In this document: positions 11,724-22,257 of the stretch, piece by piece
Layout: every line of letters starts with the position of its first letter
Position numbering within the stretch: the first letter of the stretch is position 1
Assembly: GCA_009731375.1 (NCBI GenBank)
Contig: BJOX01000366.1
Location: forward strand, 230,346 to 294,345
Direction: 5' to 3'
DNA from: Paulinella micropora
Lineage: Eukaryota; Cercozoa; Imbricatea; Euglyphida
Length of the DNA stretch: 64,000 bases
The notes under the pieces: model-generated
What the model saw: the letters and a program-made list of their open reading frames with translations, nothing else
The model's database searches: none
What the model was told of the DNA's origin: nothing
Program-made: the position numbers and the translations under genes

Positions 11724-13160
11724 TTGCCCATCCCGCACGTGGATTCCCCAAAGGAAGACCCCGCGCAAACAGATCCTAGGTTTCCTACAGAGGCAGTCAA
11801 CCCAAACCTCACCAGACCTCAACAAGACCAGCTCTGGGACCTCATTCGCAATTACGAACACACTGTTCTTTCTCTTCGGTCAACACCGAACGTCAAACCG
11901 GTTACGGCCCCATGCCCGCGCTGGACTCCGGCAGAACGCGAACATCTCTCCAATTGGACTACGAACGCCATCAATGCAGGGACATGGAACTACGCCTCCG
12001 CGCAACGTATACGGACAATCCGCAGTCACCCAAACGGAGAACATGAGGATATCGAGAAGGATGCCAGTCCAGATACACGGATCGGCTACCTTCACCCTAC
12101 AATGCCAGCCTCCCTGGTCCCTAACCAGCTTTTGAACCAAGTTTGTGACACACCCGGCCCTCATGGATCGACGTCCGCGCCTCGCCCGGAAAATCACGAA
12201 CTAACGCTACCCGGCATGGCCAACAATGCCTGCCGTGTACCCCCTTTTGCAACCTTGAAAGAATCCAGCCCCGAGGCCACACCGCCCCCTGCCCCAACCA
12301 AGTGTGCGCTCCGTTGTGACGTCTACCTACGGACAGATGTCAACCACAGAGGCGTCACTGGCACGCTACACGCTGGCACTGACCATCGCGCTCCGGTCAT
12401 CCTAACCTATTCATAAGTTCAGGAACACGGAAATCCACTGGACGACCTACACGCAAGAACCCTATGGCGTCATGTATGGAGTTCAACAGTGCCGCTACTT
12501 CCGCAACGCTAACCACTGGGAACTTACCATCGCCGCCAACCCCAAACCACTCATGTGGTCATGGCAAACTCGCTACCCTTTGGTCGTCGGATGGATTCCG
12601 AAATACCTAAAGACACTGGGACCCAAAATCGAATACTCCCTGGTAAACAAACACCACTCCAGGATGATTTGCCTCGTGCTCCCCGCATGAACCCAGCTGT
12701 CCCGACCCAAGTCGATGAAGCCGCAGCTACCATAGCGCTCCTCGCAACCATGCCACTGCCCAGAGCAGACCCTACCCTGTGGCTTACTACCGAAGACACA
12801 AATGCTGCTTTGGAGACGAAGCTCAAATCTCTCCCATGCCACATCATCCGCGCGAGCCTAACAAAGACAAACGCTCAAGCCCCGTGGGATCTGGCTATCG
12901 TCATACCGCCGGCTGACCGTCCTGTGAACGTCGCGCGGGCCATGTTCTCCCTTCGCAAGCCGTTTGCTCTGCTCATTCCGGACGATGCCGTCGACGCTAT
13001 CCCACATCGTACCCTTCCACCGGCAACAGTCGATGATTGTCACCAAATCCAATTTAAAGACAACTTAGTTTGGTTACTCTTTGGCCTCCATATGGAATGG
13101 AGCTACTTAATGAGCTCCCCGCACCGCTTAAGCGAGTCAACTTCGACACCGTTTTAAAAG
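11724..13160 (+). pseudogene. Gypsy-1 deleted pol: RT amino end fused to RNase H
   Basis: RPQQDQLWDLIRNYEHTV matches the RT amino end of Gypsy-2 (TAEQQRLLWALLGEFDDVF). The catalytic palm with its YLDD motif is absent; the sequence jumps instead to CDVYLRTDVNHRGVTGTLH, which matches the RNase H start in Gypsy-2 (LYLRTDASQIGIGGAPH). RNase H continues to about 12690 in another frame, followed by a linker (12555-13157) matching Gypsy-2 21840-22260. At 13150-13210 the sequence jumps again, past the whole integrase, to the element's 3' untranslated part. The copy therefore cannot encode reverse transcriptase or integrase activity. Confidence 0.7.
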
Positions 13161-13231
13161 AAGACCAGGAACAGCGATTGGTTTCTCACCACAGTTCCTT
13201 AGCGCCCCTTAGGTATCATCATCATCGGCGA

Positions 13232-13799
13232 ATCCTTCACATAAGGAATAGCCATCCCCCATCACTCTCAAGTGGGTTTTACCCATCGTAATGGCTTCAC
13301 CCGCCCCCGCCCAGCGCTTTTCCCACTTGAACCGTCATCGTCCCTAGAAATATTACGCCATGACCGGCGTACCCATGTAAGTCCTTGATCGCCTCTTATG
13401 CCTGCAGGTCAACGATTATTCTCACCGAACTTGAACCCCTCAGTGGTTATATCGGCACGGCACCTGGTGCTTCATTGGTTCATCTTGGCTATGAGATACC
13501 CGGCCACCTAATTTTCCACGGCTCGACATCGCCTCCCGATATCAACGCTCGCTACTGCGCCTCAATTGTCCCAGTCACGCTGCAAATCATGGATATCCGG
13601 CCCCGGCTGATCATCGTCTGCATCGCGCCAGTATAGACGCGTCCTTCTACTACTCTCTCATGGTTTAAGAGACTCACCCACCTCTCTTTCTCCTTTTGGA
13701 ATTTTTTTTTAGTGAGACAACATACTTCGTTCGTTAATCACTCATTCTGTACGCAACTCAACTCAACCGTTAGGTCTGGGGAGGGGGGGGGGCGGGAGC
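13232..13799 (+). other. Gypsy-1 3' untranslated region and polypurine tract
   Basis: Closely similar to 24040-24470 of Gypsy-2 (for example CTCAAGTGGGTTTTACCCAT and GCCCAGCGCTTTTCCCACTT) and to 50360-50464. It contains no gene. It ends in a G-rich tract (GGGGAGGGGGGGGG... GGGAGC) directly before the LTR, as expected for the plus-strand primer of reverse transcription. Confidence 0.8.
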
Positions 13800-14412
13800 T
13801 ATCAGACTGAGCACCTTAACGACCGGCCAAAACCTTTACCGTTCATAAGACACTCTTTTTGACCGGTTCATTAGATTCTCCTCTGCACGACGTTTCGACT
13901 TCACTAACTAGTTTTCGATTTCGTTCAGAAATGATTTCAAACTATCAGTTCAAAGTTCTTTTTAGCTATTACCATTTTTCCCATTCGTATTATCTTTTTC
14001 CCCGATTTCCCGTGAAACACGTTTTACGGTAAATTTCAACTTAGGACAAGGAAATACACCGAAGAACGCAATACTTTTCCGTTCCCAGTCATTTTCGCCT
14101 TCAGGCTTCCCAAATCAATTTGGGGAATTTTCAAGTCCAACAACCCGACAACTATCCGTTTATGACTGTTTACTTGAAGACTCGCGACACTATCCGTTTG
14201 AGAACGTGAGACCTCACAATCTACGTTCGAGACTTGATCGTAAGTTGCATCCAAGCCTGCCAAGAGTTCGAAATTACGTAAATAAACGAAGTGACCTCTA
14301 CTATTTACTTGTATTTCACCTGCTCACACTGAGTCAGGACTCAAAGCAGCCATAGTGTTCTATTAAGAGTTCGTTGTATCTGCCTACTTGAAGAGTTGTA
14401 TGCAAACTCACA
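13800..14412 (+). repeat. Gypsy-1 3' LTR
   Basis: Direct repeat of 2362-2971. It is followed by TACT (14413-14416), which matches TACT at 2358-2361 and gives a perfect 4 bp target duplication. Confidence 0.92.
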
Positions 14413-14439
14413 TACTCCGATACAGCCGGTCCTTAACTA

Positions 14440-14903
14440 TTAATTAAGACTCATGCCCCGATTATAGTTCCAACATGAACTCGAAAACCAAACTGATTTG
14501 GGAAAGCTAGGCGAGAATGACTGGGCGGATGTAAAAAGCAGTCACTGCTCTGGCAAACTTGATGTAGTATTGTTTTTCGTCACTCGTGTTATCCTTGTCC
14601 GCACATTTACCGCAACGTGCGTGTTTCACGGGAAAGTTTGAATCGGGGGAAAAGGTACTATTGAGTGGGAACTTTGACTCCCGAAAGGCAATACTGAGTC
14701 TTTTCTAACTTGAAAAGAACTTTGACTTGACTCATGATGATCGTTTGAAATCATTTCTGAACGGAATCGAAAACTTGTTAGTGAAGTCAAAACATCGTGC
14801 AGAGGAGCCTGAAGTTCAATAAGATGATGAACCAGTCAAAAAGAGTGAATTGTCAACGGTACAGGTTTTGGACGATCCAACGTTTAAGGTGCTCAGTCTG
14901 ATA
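14440..14903 (-). repeat. Inverted LTR fragment of the same gypsy family
   Basis: Read on the minus strand from 14903, the sequence begins TATCAGACTGAGCACCTTAA and follows the LTR of Gypsy-1/2 (CTCCTCTGCACGATG, then GTTTTCGATTCCGTTCAGAAATG, then TTTCCCGTGAAACACG) for about 330 bases before the similarity fades near 14560. It is more diverged than the other LTRs, so it is an older solo or truncated LTR lying between Gypsy-1 and Gypsy-2. Confidence 0.75.
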
Positions 14904-14934
14904 AGTACTTGAAATAAGCTTAATCGGAATGATA

Positions 14935-15562
14935 TATCAGACTGAGCACTTTAACCGTCGGACCGGCCAAAACCACTACCGTTGACATTTTACTGTTTTT
15001 GACCGATCCGTTAGATTGAAGGCTCCTCTGCACGACGTTTCGACTTCACTAACTAGCTTTCGATTTCGTTCAGGAATGACTTCAAACGATTTAATCAAAG
15101 TTTTTACAGCAATTGCAATTTCCCCCTTCTCCATTGCCTTTTTTCACGATTTCCCGAAAACCACAATTTACGGTGAATTTTGGGAACACAGTCAAGAGAA
15201 TCGAAAAATCATTTTTGCTGCACAATCTAGGTTTTCACATCAATGACTTAGAGAGATTCCCCAAATGAAAATTTCGGACTTCCACTTGAACACCAATGAC
15301 TTGAACTTGAAGCCACCTTCAAGTACATTGTACATTTAACTTCAAGTGTCGTCTAACTACTCGCAATCTACGTTCAACCAAGATCGTACTTTGCAAACCA
15401 AGTCTGCAAACCAGTAGAAATCAACGTAAATAAGCGAAGTCACCTCTCAGCTATTTACTGGTGTTTCACCTACTCTTAGGAGTTATGGCTGTTTGCAGCC
15501 ATAGAGTCTTTTAATAAGAGTTCGTTGTGTATTTATCCCTTGGGGTTGTATCCAAACTCGCA
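14935..15562 (+). repeat. Gypsy-2 5' LTR
   Basis: Starts TATCAGACTGAGCACTTTAA and ends CAAACTCGCA. It matches 50465-51114 with several small indels (for example, the 3' copy has extra CATATAG and GTTCAAG segments). Preceded by GATA at 14931-14934. Confidence 0.9.
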
Positions 15563-15884
15563 ATTCCATTTTTCCTTTCAAGTGGAAACTGCACACACGA
15601 GTTTTGTGTGCTCTGTCGACAGATCGATTTGAAAGCACCTCCTACAAGGAAGGTACTACTCAACGAACGTGGAAGATCAGAGGTCATCAAAAACCACCTA
15701 TGTGAGACAGATCGTTCACCTGTCTTTGCATTTGTGTCGTATTTCTGTTCTTCCACACTTTATGCAGTCGACCAACACAGTATGTGTCTGGTTTGTGTTA
15801 GGGTCACCCCCTTATCACCCAGCAAGATCATCCTCTTTGCTGCTAGTGTACCAACACTGCCTGGTCTACCCCTGGTAACGTGAA

Positions 15885-16890
15885 ATGTTCGCCAACTCGC
15901 GCCGCGACGATCCCCTGTCGCGTATTCGGGAGCACAAGAGGAAATGCTTGGACCCTTTCACTAGATTATTGGGCGTCTACCATGGTCTTCTGCCTTCTGA
16001 AAAGAAGTTTCTGAAGGAAGTGGAGGAAGGTAAGTCTACTCCTCTCACTACGGACCTCTCGTGGACGCAATCAACGCAGTTCAAAGAGGATTTATTCACC
16101 AACTACTCTGGCGAATACAGGAATGTTCTACTCAAGGCAATCAAGGACAAGCAAACAAATTTGCTTCATCTACCATTGGTACCGACACCATCCCTCACGC
16201 TGATGTGCAATCCCAACGTGACGGCCCATGACATCTACCAGGAGTATTTGGGACCTACAGGCTCTGCAGCTCAACAGGAGGCTCTCTGGAACCAATTGGG
16301 TACTCTCATCCCTCTCGAGGTATATGTTAATCATTTACCTATTTCGACTTCGATGCCTGGAGCACCTGGATCACTTCATGGTACTTCCAGCCCCTGCAAG
16401 CACTCCAGTTACCGTGCCCCCATCGACCCTGATTGGTTCGACGCCAGCAATAGCCCCGGGAAGTATTCCTCCGGGACCCACACCGCTGACTCACCCATCA
16501 ACGAGCCCCACTGCTCCAACTGCACCATCAACGGCTGCAACATCTCCCCCTGTGGCTACCCCATCGTTGGTCTTTACTCCAGTTACGATGCCCGCGGCAA
16601 TGGCCCCCAATGGTAGGGTACCTCCTATCACCCCTGTCGGTCCGTTGCCCACCCTGGAAGTCTAGCAAGTGGAGCGACACCCCTGCCCCGGCGTGAACCG
16701 CATCCATCGCTGGCATCCATCGTGGCATCTCGCCCACCTGCCCCATTGGTCAATCGAGCACTGTCAATGACTGACCCAGCTTTCACGTCACCATTTCGAC
16801 CGATACTTGGCTCTTTTGGACCCAGACAGTCTTTTGCTCCATTGACAGCAACTCCGACTGATTCGTCAGGTTCAACCCTCGCTAAGACAG
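15885..16890 (+). pseudogene. Gypsy-2 gag N-terminal region
   Basis: Opens with a plausible start at 15885. The product contains REHKRKCLDPFTRLL, SEKKFLKEVEEGKSTPL and YQEYLGPTGSAAQQEALWNQ, conserved in Gypsy-1. After about 16360 the reading switches frame into a Pro/Thr-rich tail (to 16665) and then again (16679-16890, with APLVNRALSMTDP matching Gypsy-1 EPVNRSLAMPS). The copy therefore carries at least two frameshifts. Presumed structural Gag of the retroelement particle; no named domain is visible. Confidence 0.55.
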
Positions 16891-17455
16891 TATATAAAGG
16901 AAAATGTTCTGCAGATTTTTTTGCAGAAATTTCAACATTATTGAAACTTTGTCCTAACATCATAAATCATTATTATATTGATAGTAGATGATAAATATAT
17001 AATTTTTTTGAAAAAATTCAAATCCTCAAACGGGAAACGTTTAACGGTTGGATTTTGTGACTGTGAGCAAAAATCATCCGCGCTCTAAGTCGAAATGTAG
17101 GCAAATGATTTTTACGTGGTTTTTTCACACAAAATCATCAGTTTATTGTAGTAGATGATAAATATCTAATTTTTTGAAAAGATTTGAAATTTCAAGTAGG
17201 AGAAACGGTTAACGGTTGGATGTCGTGACTGTGAGCAAAAATTATCCACGCTCTAAGTCGAAGTGTAGGCAAATGATTTTTACGTGGTTTTTTCACACAC
17301 ATCATCAGTTTATTGTTTTTGAACACTAATATATAGAAAATATAATATTTAAATATTCGAATTCAAACTTTTGAATATGATAACGGTCTAAGTCAAAGTT
17401 AATTGTAGTATATAACCTTAAAATTTATTAAGAAATTAACGTTGACTACGCCCAC
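16890..17455. repeat. AT-rich insertion with two 167-bp tandem repeats
   Basis: The gypsy sequence changes abruptly to AT-rich DNA at about 16890 and back at about 17455. Inside, a 167-base unit beginning AGTAGATGATAAATAT starts at 16983 and again at 17150, and both copies share AACGGTTGGAT, GTGACTGTGAGCAAAAAT and TGATTTTTACGTGGTTTTTTC. There is no coding sequence. It may be a non-autonomous element or a satellite-like block inserted into Gypsy-2. The first 12 bases of the unit equal those of the PLV inverted repeat, which may be chance. Confidence 0.75.
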
Positions 17456-17499
17456 GCCGCATTATAACAACGCTACTCGTTCAAGTTACCAACATGAGA

Positions 17500-18869
17500 A
17501 CGCTGTTTCGCACTTCAGCACTACTTCCACCGACTCCCTTGCATTGATCCAATATGGCTGAAGATCACTGCAACGGACTCTTACTACGACATCTAAAATG
17601 TATTAGTGCGCGAGCGCAGCTACCTCTGCACGGTCGACCTCCCTCGGAACTATTTCAACCATAGCTCCCTGTCCATCTACTACATGAATAAGCGAGACGA
17701 AGAGTTCTTTGACAATATCCTCCAACACAATTGGCAGGGATTAACGCGAGGAATAACAATCAAAGAAGGTACATGGTTACTAGGAGGCCGAAACAGCAGA
17801 AACCTTACCAACTACCTTCAACAGTGACCAAACTGGATCGATCCACAGAATCCAGACGCCTCCCACATAAAATGGCCCACTACATTTTACTGAAAGCGAT
17901 ACGACAATATGGAGTGGGTTATAGCTCAAATCGCTATTTATCTTATCGCCAGCCAGACCGGCAAGCGCTTCAGCCGCGAAATCCACGTAGTCCACCATCC
18001 TCCGGGCACCTCCCCCTGCAACTATGACATGGTCAACCCGCACTCGCGAGAAAAAAGTTTGAAAGGTTTATCCTTCTGGCGTCCCATGCATTTGCAGACG
18101 GACAAACTACCACCCCAATCCCCACATCCGGAGATGGGCGCCGAGGAACGCAGAATCGGCACTACCGGTGGATCAACATACAAATACGGGCCGCTGGATC
18201 AATCGGAAGGCAACCGAAACTACGGAACGCCTTCGCAAGTTCTACTGCGAAATGAAGATGTCTCAGGCAGATCTTCACGCCGAGGCACTTCTGAACCTGC
18301 CCCTCCCGATCCATACGCTGAGTCCACTGGAAACACGCGGACACTACCGCATCGGCTTCCCCCATGGGATGTTCATCGACCCTGGATTCGACGTGTGCAT
18401 GATCCCGGAAGGACAGTGTACTCAGCCCGGACAAGCAGGATCCAGCGACTTCCCAATCGACGTCGACATGCTCGACAACGCTGTATTCGCTCCAACTTCC
18501 GGCGCCAGCTCTAGCAGTTCGAGCTCTAGTAGGTCGAGCTCTAGTTCGGGCCCTACACCTACCAACACTACGGGATCAGTCTCCGCTCCGACACCCGCCA
18601 CACAGAGTACTGCAAGCACGCAGCCTGCACCTACTCCACCTAAAGTCCCAAAGACAGCCTGTAATACCAGAAAGCCGACTCCGTACCGGAGACAAGACGA
18701 CGACGACGACACAAAACCGGACTCGCCCGGCCCGGCAGGTAGCCAACCACCTACGTCCGCATCTTCGTCGTCATCGTCTTCCTCAACTGCGGCGACATCA
18801 CCGTCATCACACGCCATGCACCTACGTTCCCGGCCAAGACAACAGGCGGAATGGCTCGAAACAAAGTAG
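17500..18869 (+). pseudogene. Gypsy-2 second gag-like region
   Basis: Short overlapping frames (17606-17827, 17909-18514, 18168-18869) include RDEEFFDNILQHNWQG and GKRFSREIHVV; the latter is conserved in Gypsy-1. The last frame has a folded-looking part (LRKFYCEMKMSQADLHAEALL and GHYRIGFPHGMFIDPGFDV) followed by a Ser-rich tail. At least one in-frame stop (near 17893) and several shifts disrupt it. Function is not recognised beyond being part of the element's structural gene block. Confidence 0.45.
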
Positions 18870-18908
18870 GCCCCTCTCGAACCAGCCCCTCAGCCTATCT
18901 ACCCAGGT

Positions 18909-20060
18909 ATGTTCCGCCTTGCTGCCATCAACCCCGATCTACGAACGGACATGCGTCTTAAGATTTTGAAACAGCTCAATCTTTACGCGCACATGGAATG
19001 GATTTGTTGCGTCTCCTCTGGCGGACTCAACGCGGCCACAGCCTACTTTACGGACAAGCTTGACCCGGATCTACAACGCTACCTCTGGTACAACTTGGCT
19101 CATTGGATCGATGTGGGACAACGTACGGTTAAACCTTTTCTCCAACGCGAGCTAAACTTCGACGCCGGTACCCGACAAGATTTTGCTGATGGCCTCTTTG
19201 CCTTCCGCGCTTCACGCAGCGCATGCCTTACATTCCATTTACCATGGTGTATTTGCACAGCTAAACACTGCGCAGGTAGTAAGCCCTCCGATCTACCTAT
19301 ACAGCCATCATTTCGGCTTTCCGCTATTAATCCCAGCCTTCACGTCTACTTACGACGGGAGATCCTTTCGGAACTCAACTACTTCAGCAACTGCGGCCTC
19401 ATCATCCCGTACTCTTTGGATCGCGCCTTCTTCAACGCATTAGGAGCCATCAACGGTATGGCAAACGTCAAAGACAAAGAGCGCGTTTGGCGGAAGCTCG
19501 CTGAACTAGTCATCAAGGGGAAAAATAGTGTGGATCCTATTTGGTATTCAATGGATACCGTACCTTCACTCAATAGCAACCAGTTCGCCTACAATGTCCC
19601 TGACGGCATTTTCGCATGGCAAGCGCTGCACCCCAATAAGACACATCAAATGTGGTGCAAGTGTGGCTACGGCGACTGCCTTCACATCGACACTACAGGC
19701 GCTACTGGGACGCGCAAGCCTAAACCGAAACCAGTTCGACCAGCTTTCAACAGTAGTCTTGGTGGCCACCCCCGCTACAAAAAGAACCGCAAACACGTGC
19801 AACGCGCTAATCGGACCCGATATCCGCCGGCCGGCGATGGCAAGTATCAACCTGACCTGGTATATCGAACCAGCCAACAGGGCCGTACTGCCCATTATGG
19901 TCAGACAGCCCCTCGGCCCGTCCAAAACCCGAATTACAAGCCACATCCGCGCCCACAGCATCGTTTTGCGGCTCCAACGCAGCGCCGCCACTTCTACATG
20001 TACGCTCGGTCTGGTACCGGACACCAGCAGCGATTGAATACCAAACAGGGTCGGGCGTGA
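18909..20060 (+). CDS. Gypsy-2 Gag-like protein with internally duplicated zinc module
   Basis: An intact 383-codon frame. Residues 2-130 and 135-265 are two copies of one unit: each starts FRL[AS]AINP, continues with a helical region and ends in a W-C-x-C-x4-C motif (WCICTAKHC in copy 1, WCKCGYGDC in copy 2). The C-terminal 115 residues are basic and rich in Arg, Pro, His and Gln, suitable for binding RNA. The second copy matches Gypsy-1 at 11134-11240. I infer a nucleic-acid-binding Gag or nucleocapsid role from its place just before reverse transcriptase, the Cys motifs and the basic tail. The duplication is visible in the sequence; the function is inferred. The start could lie further upstream. 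Confidence 0.6.
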   Translation: MFRLAAINPDLRTDMRLKILKQLNLYAHMEWICCVSSGGLNAATAYFTDKLDPDLQRYLWYNLAHWIDVGQRTVKPFLQRELNFDAGTRQDFADGLFAFRASRSACLTFHLPWCICTAKHCAGSKPSDLPIQPSFRLSAINPSLHVYLRREILSELNYFSNCGLIIPYSLDRAFFNALGAINGMANVKDKERVWRKLAELVIKGKNSVDPIWYSMDTVPSLNSNQFAYNVPDGIFAWQALHPNKTHQMWCKCGYGDCLHIDTTGATGTRKPKPKPVRPAFNSSLGGHPRYKKNRKHVQRANRTRYPPAGDGKYQPDLVYRTSQQGRTAHYGQTAPRPVQNPNYKPHPRPQHRFAAPTQRRHFYMYARSGTGHQQRLNTKQGRA

Positions 20061-20159
20061 CCATCAAGTCTGGAGCCCTCTCCAGACACCGCCCTATTCT
20101 TACCGCCTGATCCTTCCACCAGGGCTCTTCCCCACCGGGACGTCACAGTCCTCGCTGTA

Positions 20160-21287
20160 ATGGATCCTCCCTACTTCGATCCCGCCATGGCGGAGCTCGC
20201 TGCAACATGCCCGGACCCGCGCATGCTTTACTGTACGGCAACTGCGGTTAGTGGAACACAGACCACCCCGTGGATTCTCATCTCTGAGAGGCTTTGCCGC
20301 GACATTTTAGACAAACAGGCCGCCAAACTTACCGCGCCGCCTGCGCCCAAATACGCACCTGAAGTCGTCAACTCCGACCTCACTGCAGAACAACAACGAC
20401 TTCTATGGGCCCTCCTCGGAGAATTCGACGATGTCTTCCAAGACAAAGCAGGTGTCTTCAATCACACTGTCGTGTCGCTCATCCTCAAACCGGGAGCTAA
20501 ACCAATTGCGGTGCAATGCCCACATTGGACTCCAGCGGTACACCAATACCTCAAAGGTTGGGCGATGGACGTCCTTACAGCCGGCCTCTGGTCCATGGCC
20601 TCTGCAAATTGTGCCTGGGTTAGTCGAGCCTGCCCCGTAGGAAAGTTTGAAGACTTAGCAAAGGAGGTCATCCGCGACATACGCAACGTCTACGACTACC
20701 GCGGTGCCAACGACAACCTCCACCTTCCTGTGCCAGGTTTACCCAACCCAGATCAATACCGCGAACGCTTCGCGGGCTGGCACTATCTCAGTTCTATCGA
20801 CATGGTCGACGGCTTCACGCATCTGAGACTCAATCCAGATGACGGCCGCGATATTCTCGCTGTTTGGACACCCTTAGGACTCCTAGTTCCTAATTTTATG
20901 CCTCAAGGTGTTCACCGCGCCCCGGGAGAATTTCAACGCGCTATGGATAAGTCCTTCAACCGTCTGGACTTTTGGAATAAATCCGCTTCGGCCTACCTCG
21001 ACGACGTCACAGACGGCTCCAACGACTTCGATACCCATCTTCGCGAGCTCCGATGCATCTTTCAAGCCATGCGAGACTCCGGACTCCACGGTTCGGCCCG
21101 GAAACAACGCTTAGGCTATCGCGAGCTCAACATTCTGGGCAAACGCTGCAGCAAGAAAGGTATCGCCGCTGGGCAAACGCTGCAGCAAGAAAGGTATCGC
21201 CGCAGATTCTTCCAAGGTCGACGCTATTCTCAAGCTGGCCGACCCATCCAACGTTTCCGAAGTCCGATCAGTCTTGGGTATGACTAA
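20160..21287 (+). pseudogene. Gypsy-2 reverse transcriptase
   Basis: Domains in order: an amino region with LTAEQQRLLWALLGEFDDVF and LKPGAKPIAVQCPHWTPA, typical of the start of Ty3/gypsy RT. Then FAGWHYLSSIDMVDGFTHLR, holding the first catalytic Asp, TPLGLLVPNFMPQGVHRAPG, and AYLDDVTDGSNDFDTHL, holding the YLDD catalytic pair. The normal continuation (SKVDAILKLADPSNVSEVRS, the tether region before RNase H) is in another frame after 21205, because a 34-base tandem duplication at 21137-21205 shifts the frame. The protein would copy element RNA into DNA in cytoplasmic particles; this copy cannot make the full RT-RNase H chain. Confidence 0.85.
21137..21205 (+). repeat. 34-bp tandem duplication inside RT
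   Basis: CTGGGCAAACGCTGCAGCAAG with its following bases up to GGTATCGCCGC occurs twice back to back. Thirty-four is not a multiple of three, so the duplication alone shifts the RT frame. Confidence 0.93.
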
Positions 21288-22257
21288 CTTCATTCAAGCC
21301 CATATTTATTATCCCTGACTATTCCCGATTAGTGGCACCTCTGACCAATCTTCTCAAATCCACTCACGCTCGGCCCTCCGGTGCCCCTTACCTGACCCGA
21401 GATGAGCGGAAATGCATGAAAAAGCTCCGCCGTGTCCTCACTACGCTCCCCATTCTGGTGAAGTATGAGCCATCGCAACGACTCTACCTCCGGACGGACG
21501 CAAGCCAGATCGGCATTGGCGGCGCACCTCATAATGGCCCAGAGCGCCACGCTCCGGTCATCTAGTACTTCTCCCAGAAGCTTACAGACACGCAAACACG
21601 ATGGGCGACCTACGTTCGTGAAGCCTACGGCGTCATTTACGGTATTCAACAATGCCGCTACTACATCGATGCCAGCGATCACGAACTCACCATCGTCACA
21701 GATCACCGTCCCCTTTTGTGGCTATGGCACGCTCGCAGCCCCATGGTCGTCAACTGGGTTTTGGAGCACCTTCAGACGATTCGATTCAAAGTCGAATACC
21801 TACCAGGTAAGCAAAACCAACTCCCCGACGGTCTCTCACGTGTCCCTTGCATCGCCCCCGGCCAGCCCACCTTGATTGGCGAAGCCGAGGCGACTCTCCA
21901 GCTCTTATCCACCATTCCGGCACCCCGAGCAGGCTCTACCCTTTGGTTAGCAGTTGAAGGCACGCACGCGGCCCTGGATACCCGTCTCAAGTCCCTATCT
22001 TGCCGGATCCTCCGCGGCAGCCCCACTCTACGTAGCATTCAAGCTCCATGGGACTTGGCCATTGTCATTCCCTCTGCTGAACGCTCCCCGATGGTTGCCC
22101 GCGATATGTTTGCCCTCCGCAAGCCCTTCGCACTGCTCATGCCTCACGACTTGGTTCATGCGTCCCCGATGAAACTCTTTCACAGACGATCGTCGAGCAA
22201 TGCCGCAAGATTTTATTCCTTGACGACAACCTCGTCTGGCTCGTACATGGACTTGGA
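21206..22257 (+). pseudogene. Gypsy-2 RNase H and linker
   Basis: RNase H segments are recognisable in successive frames: LYLRTDASQIGIGGAPH (first catalytic Asp), then after a TAG stop near 21565 YFSQKLTDTQTRWATYVREA, and then TIVTDHRPLLWLWHARSP with VEYLPGKQNQLPDGLSR, the conserved end of Ty3/gypsy RNase H. The linker to 22257 is shared with Gypsy-1. A further break follows HIYYP at about 21318. The enzyme would remove the RNA strand during reverse transcription. Confidence 0.78.

Larger units (their letters stand above)
2362..14412 (+). mobile_element. Gypsy-1: non-autonomous Ty3/gypsy-type LTR retrotransposon
   Basis: The element is bounded by direct LTRs (2362-2971 and 13800-14412) and by TACT duplications at 2358-2361 and 14413-14416. 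Both LTRs start TATCAGACTG and end CTCACA. A G-rich polypurine tract (about 13778-13799) precedes the 3' LTR. Inside are gag-like frames, a remnant of the reverse transcriptase N-terminus joined to RNase H, and the linker after RNase H. Compared with Gypsy-2, the reverse transcriptase core and the whole integrase are missing, and a foreign block of about 2.5 kb (around 7750-10240) is present. The two LTRs look nearly identical, so insertion appears recent despite the missing enzymes, which implies mobilisation in trans by a related intact element. The 4 bp duplication and TAT...ACA termini differ from the more usual 5 bp and TG...CA. Confidence 0.85.
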
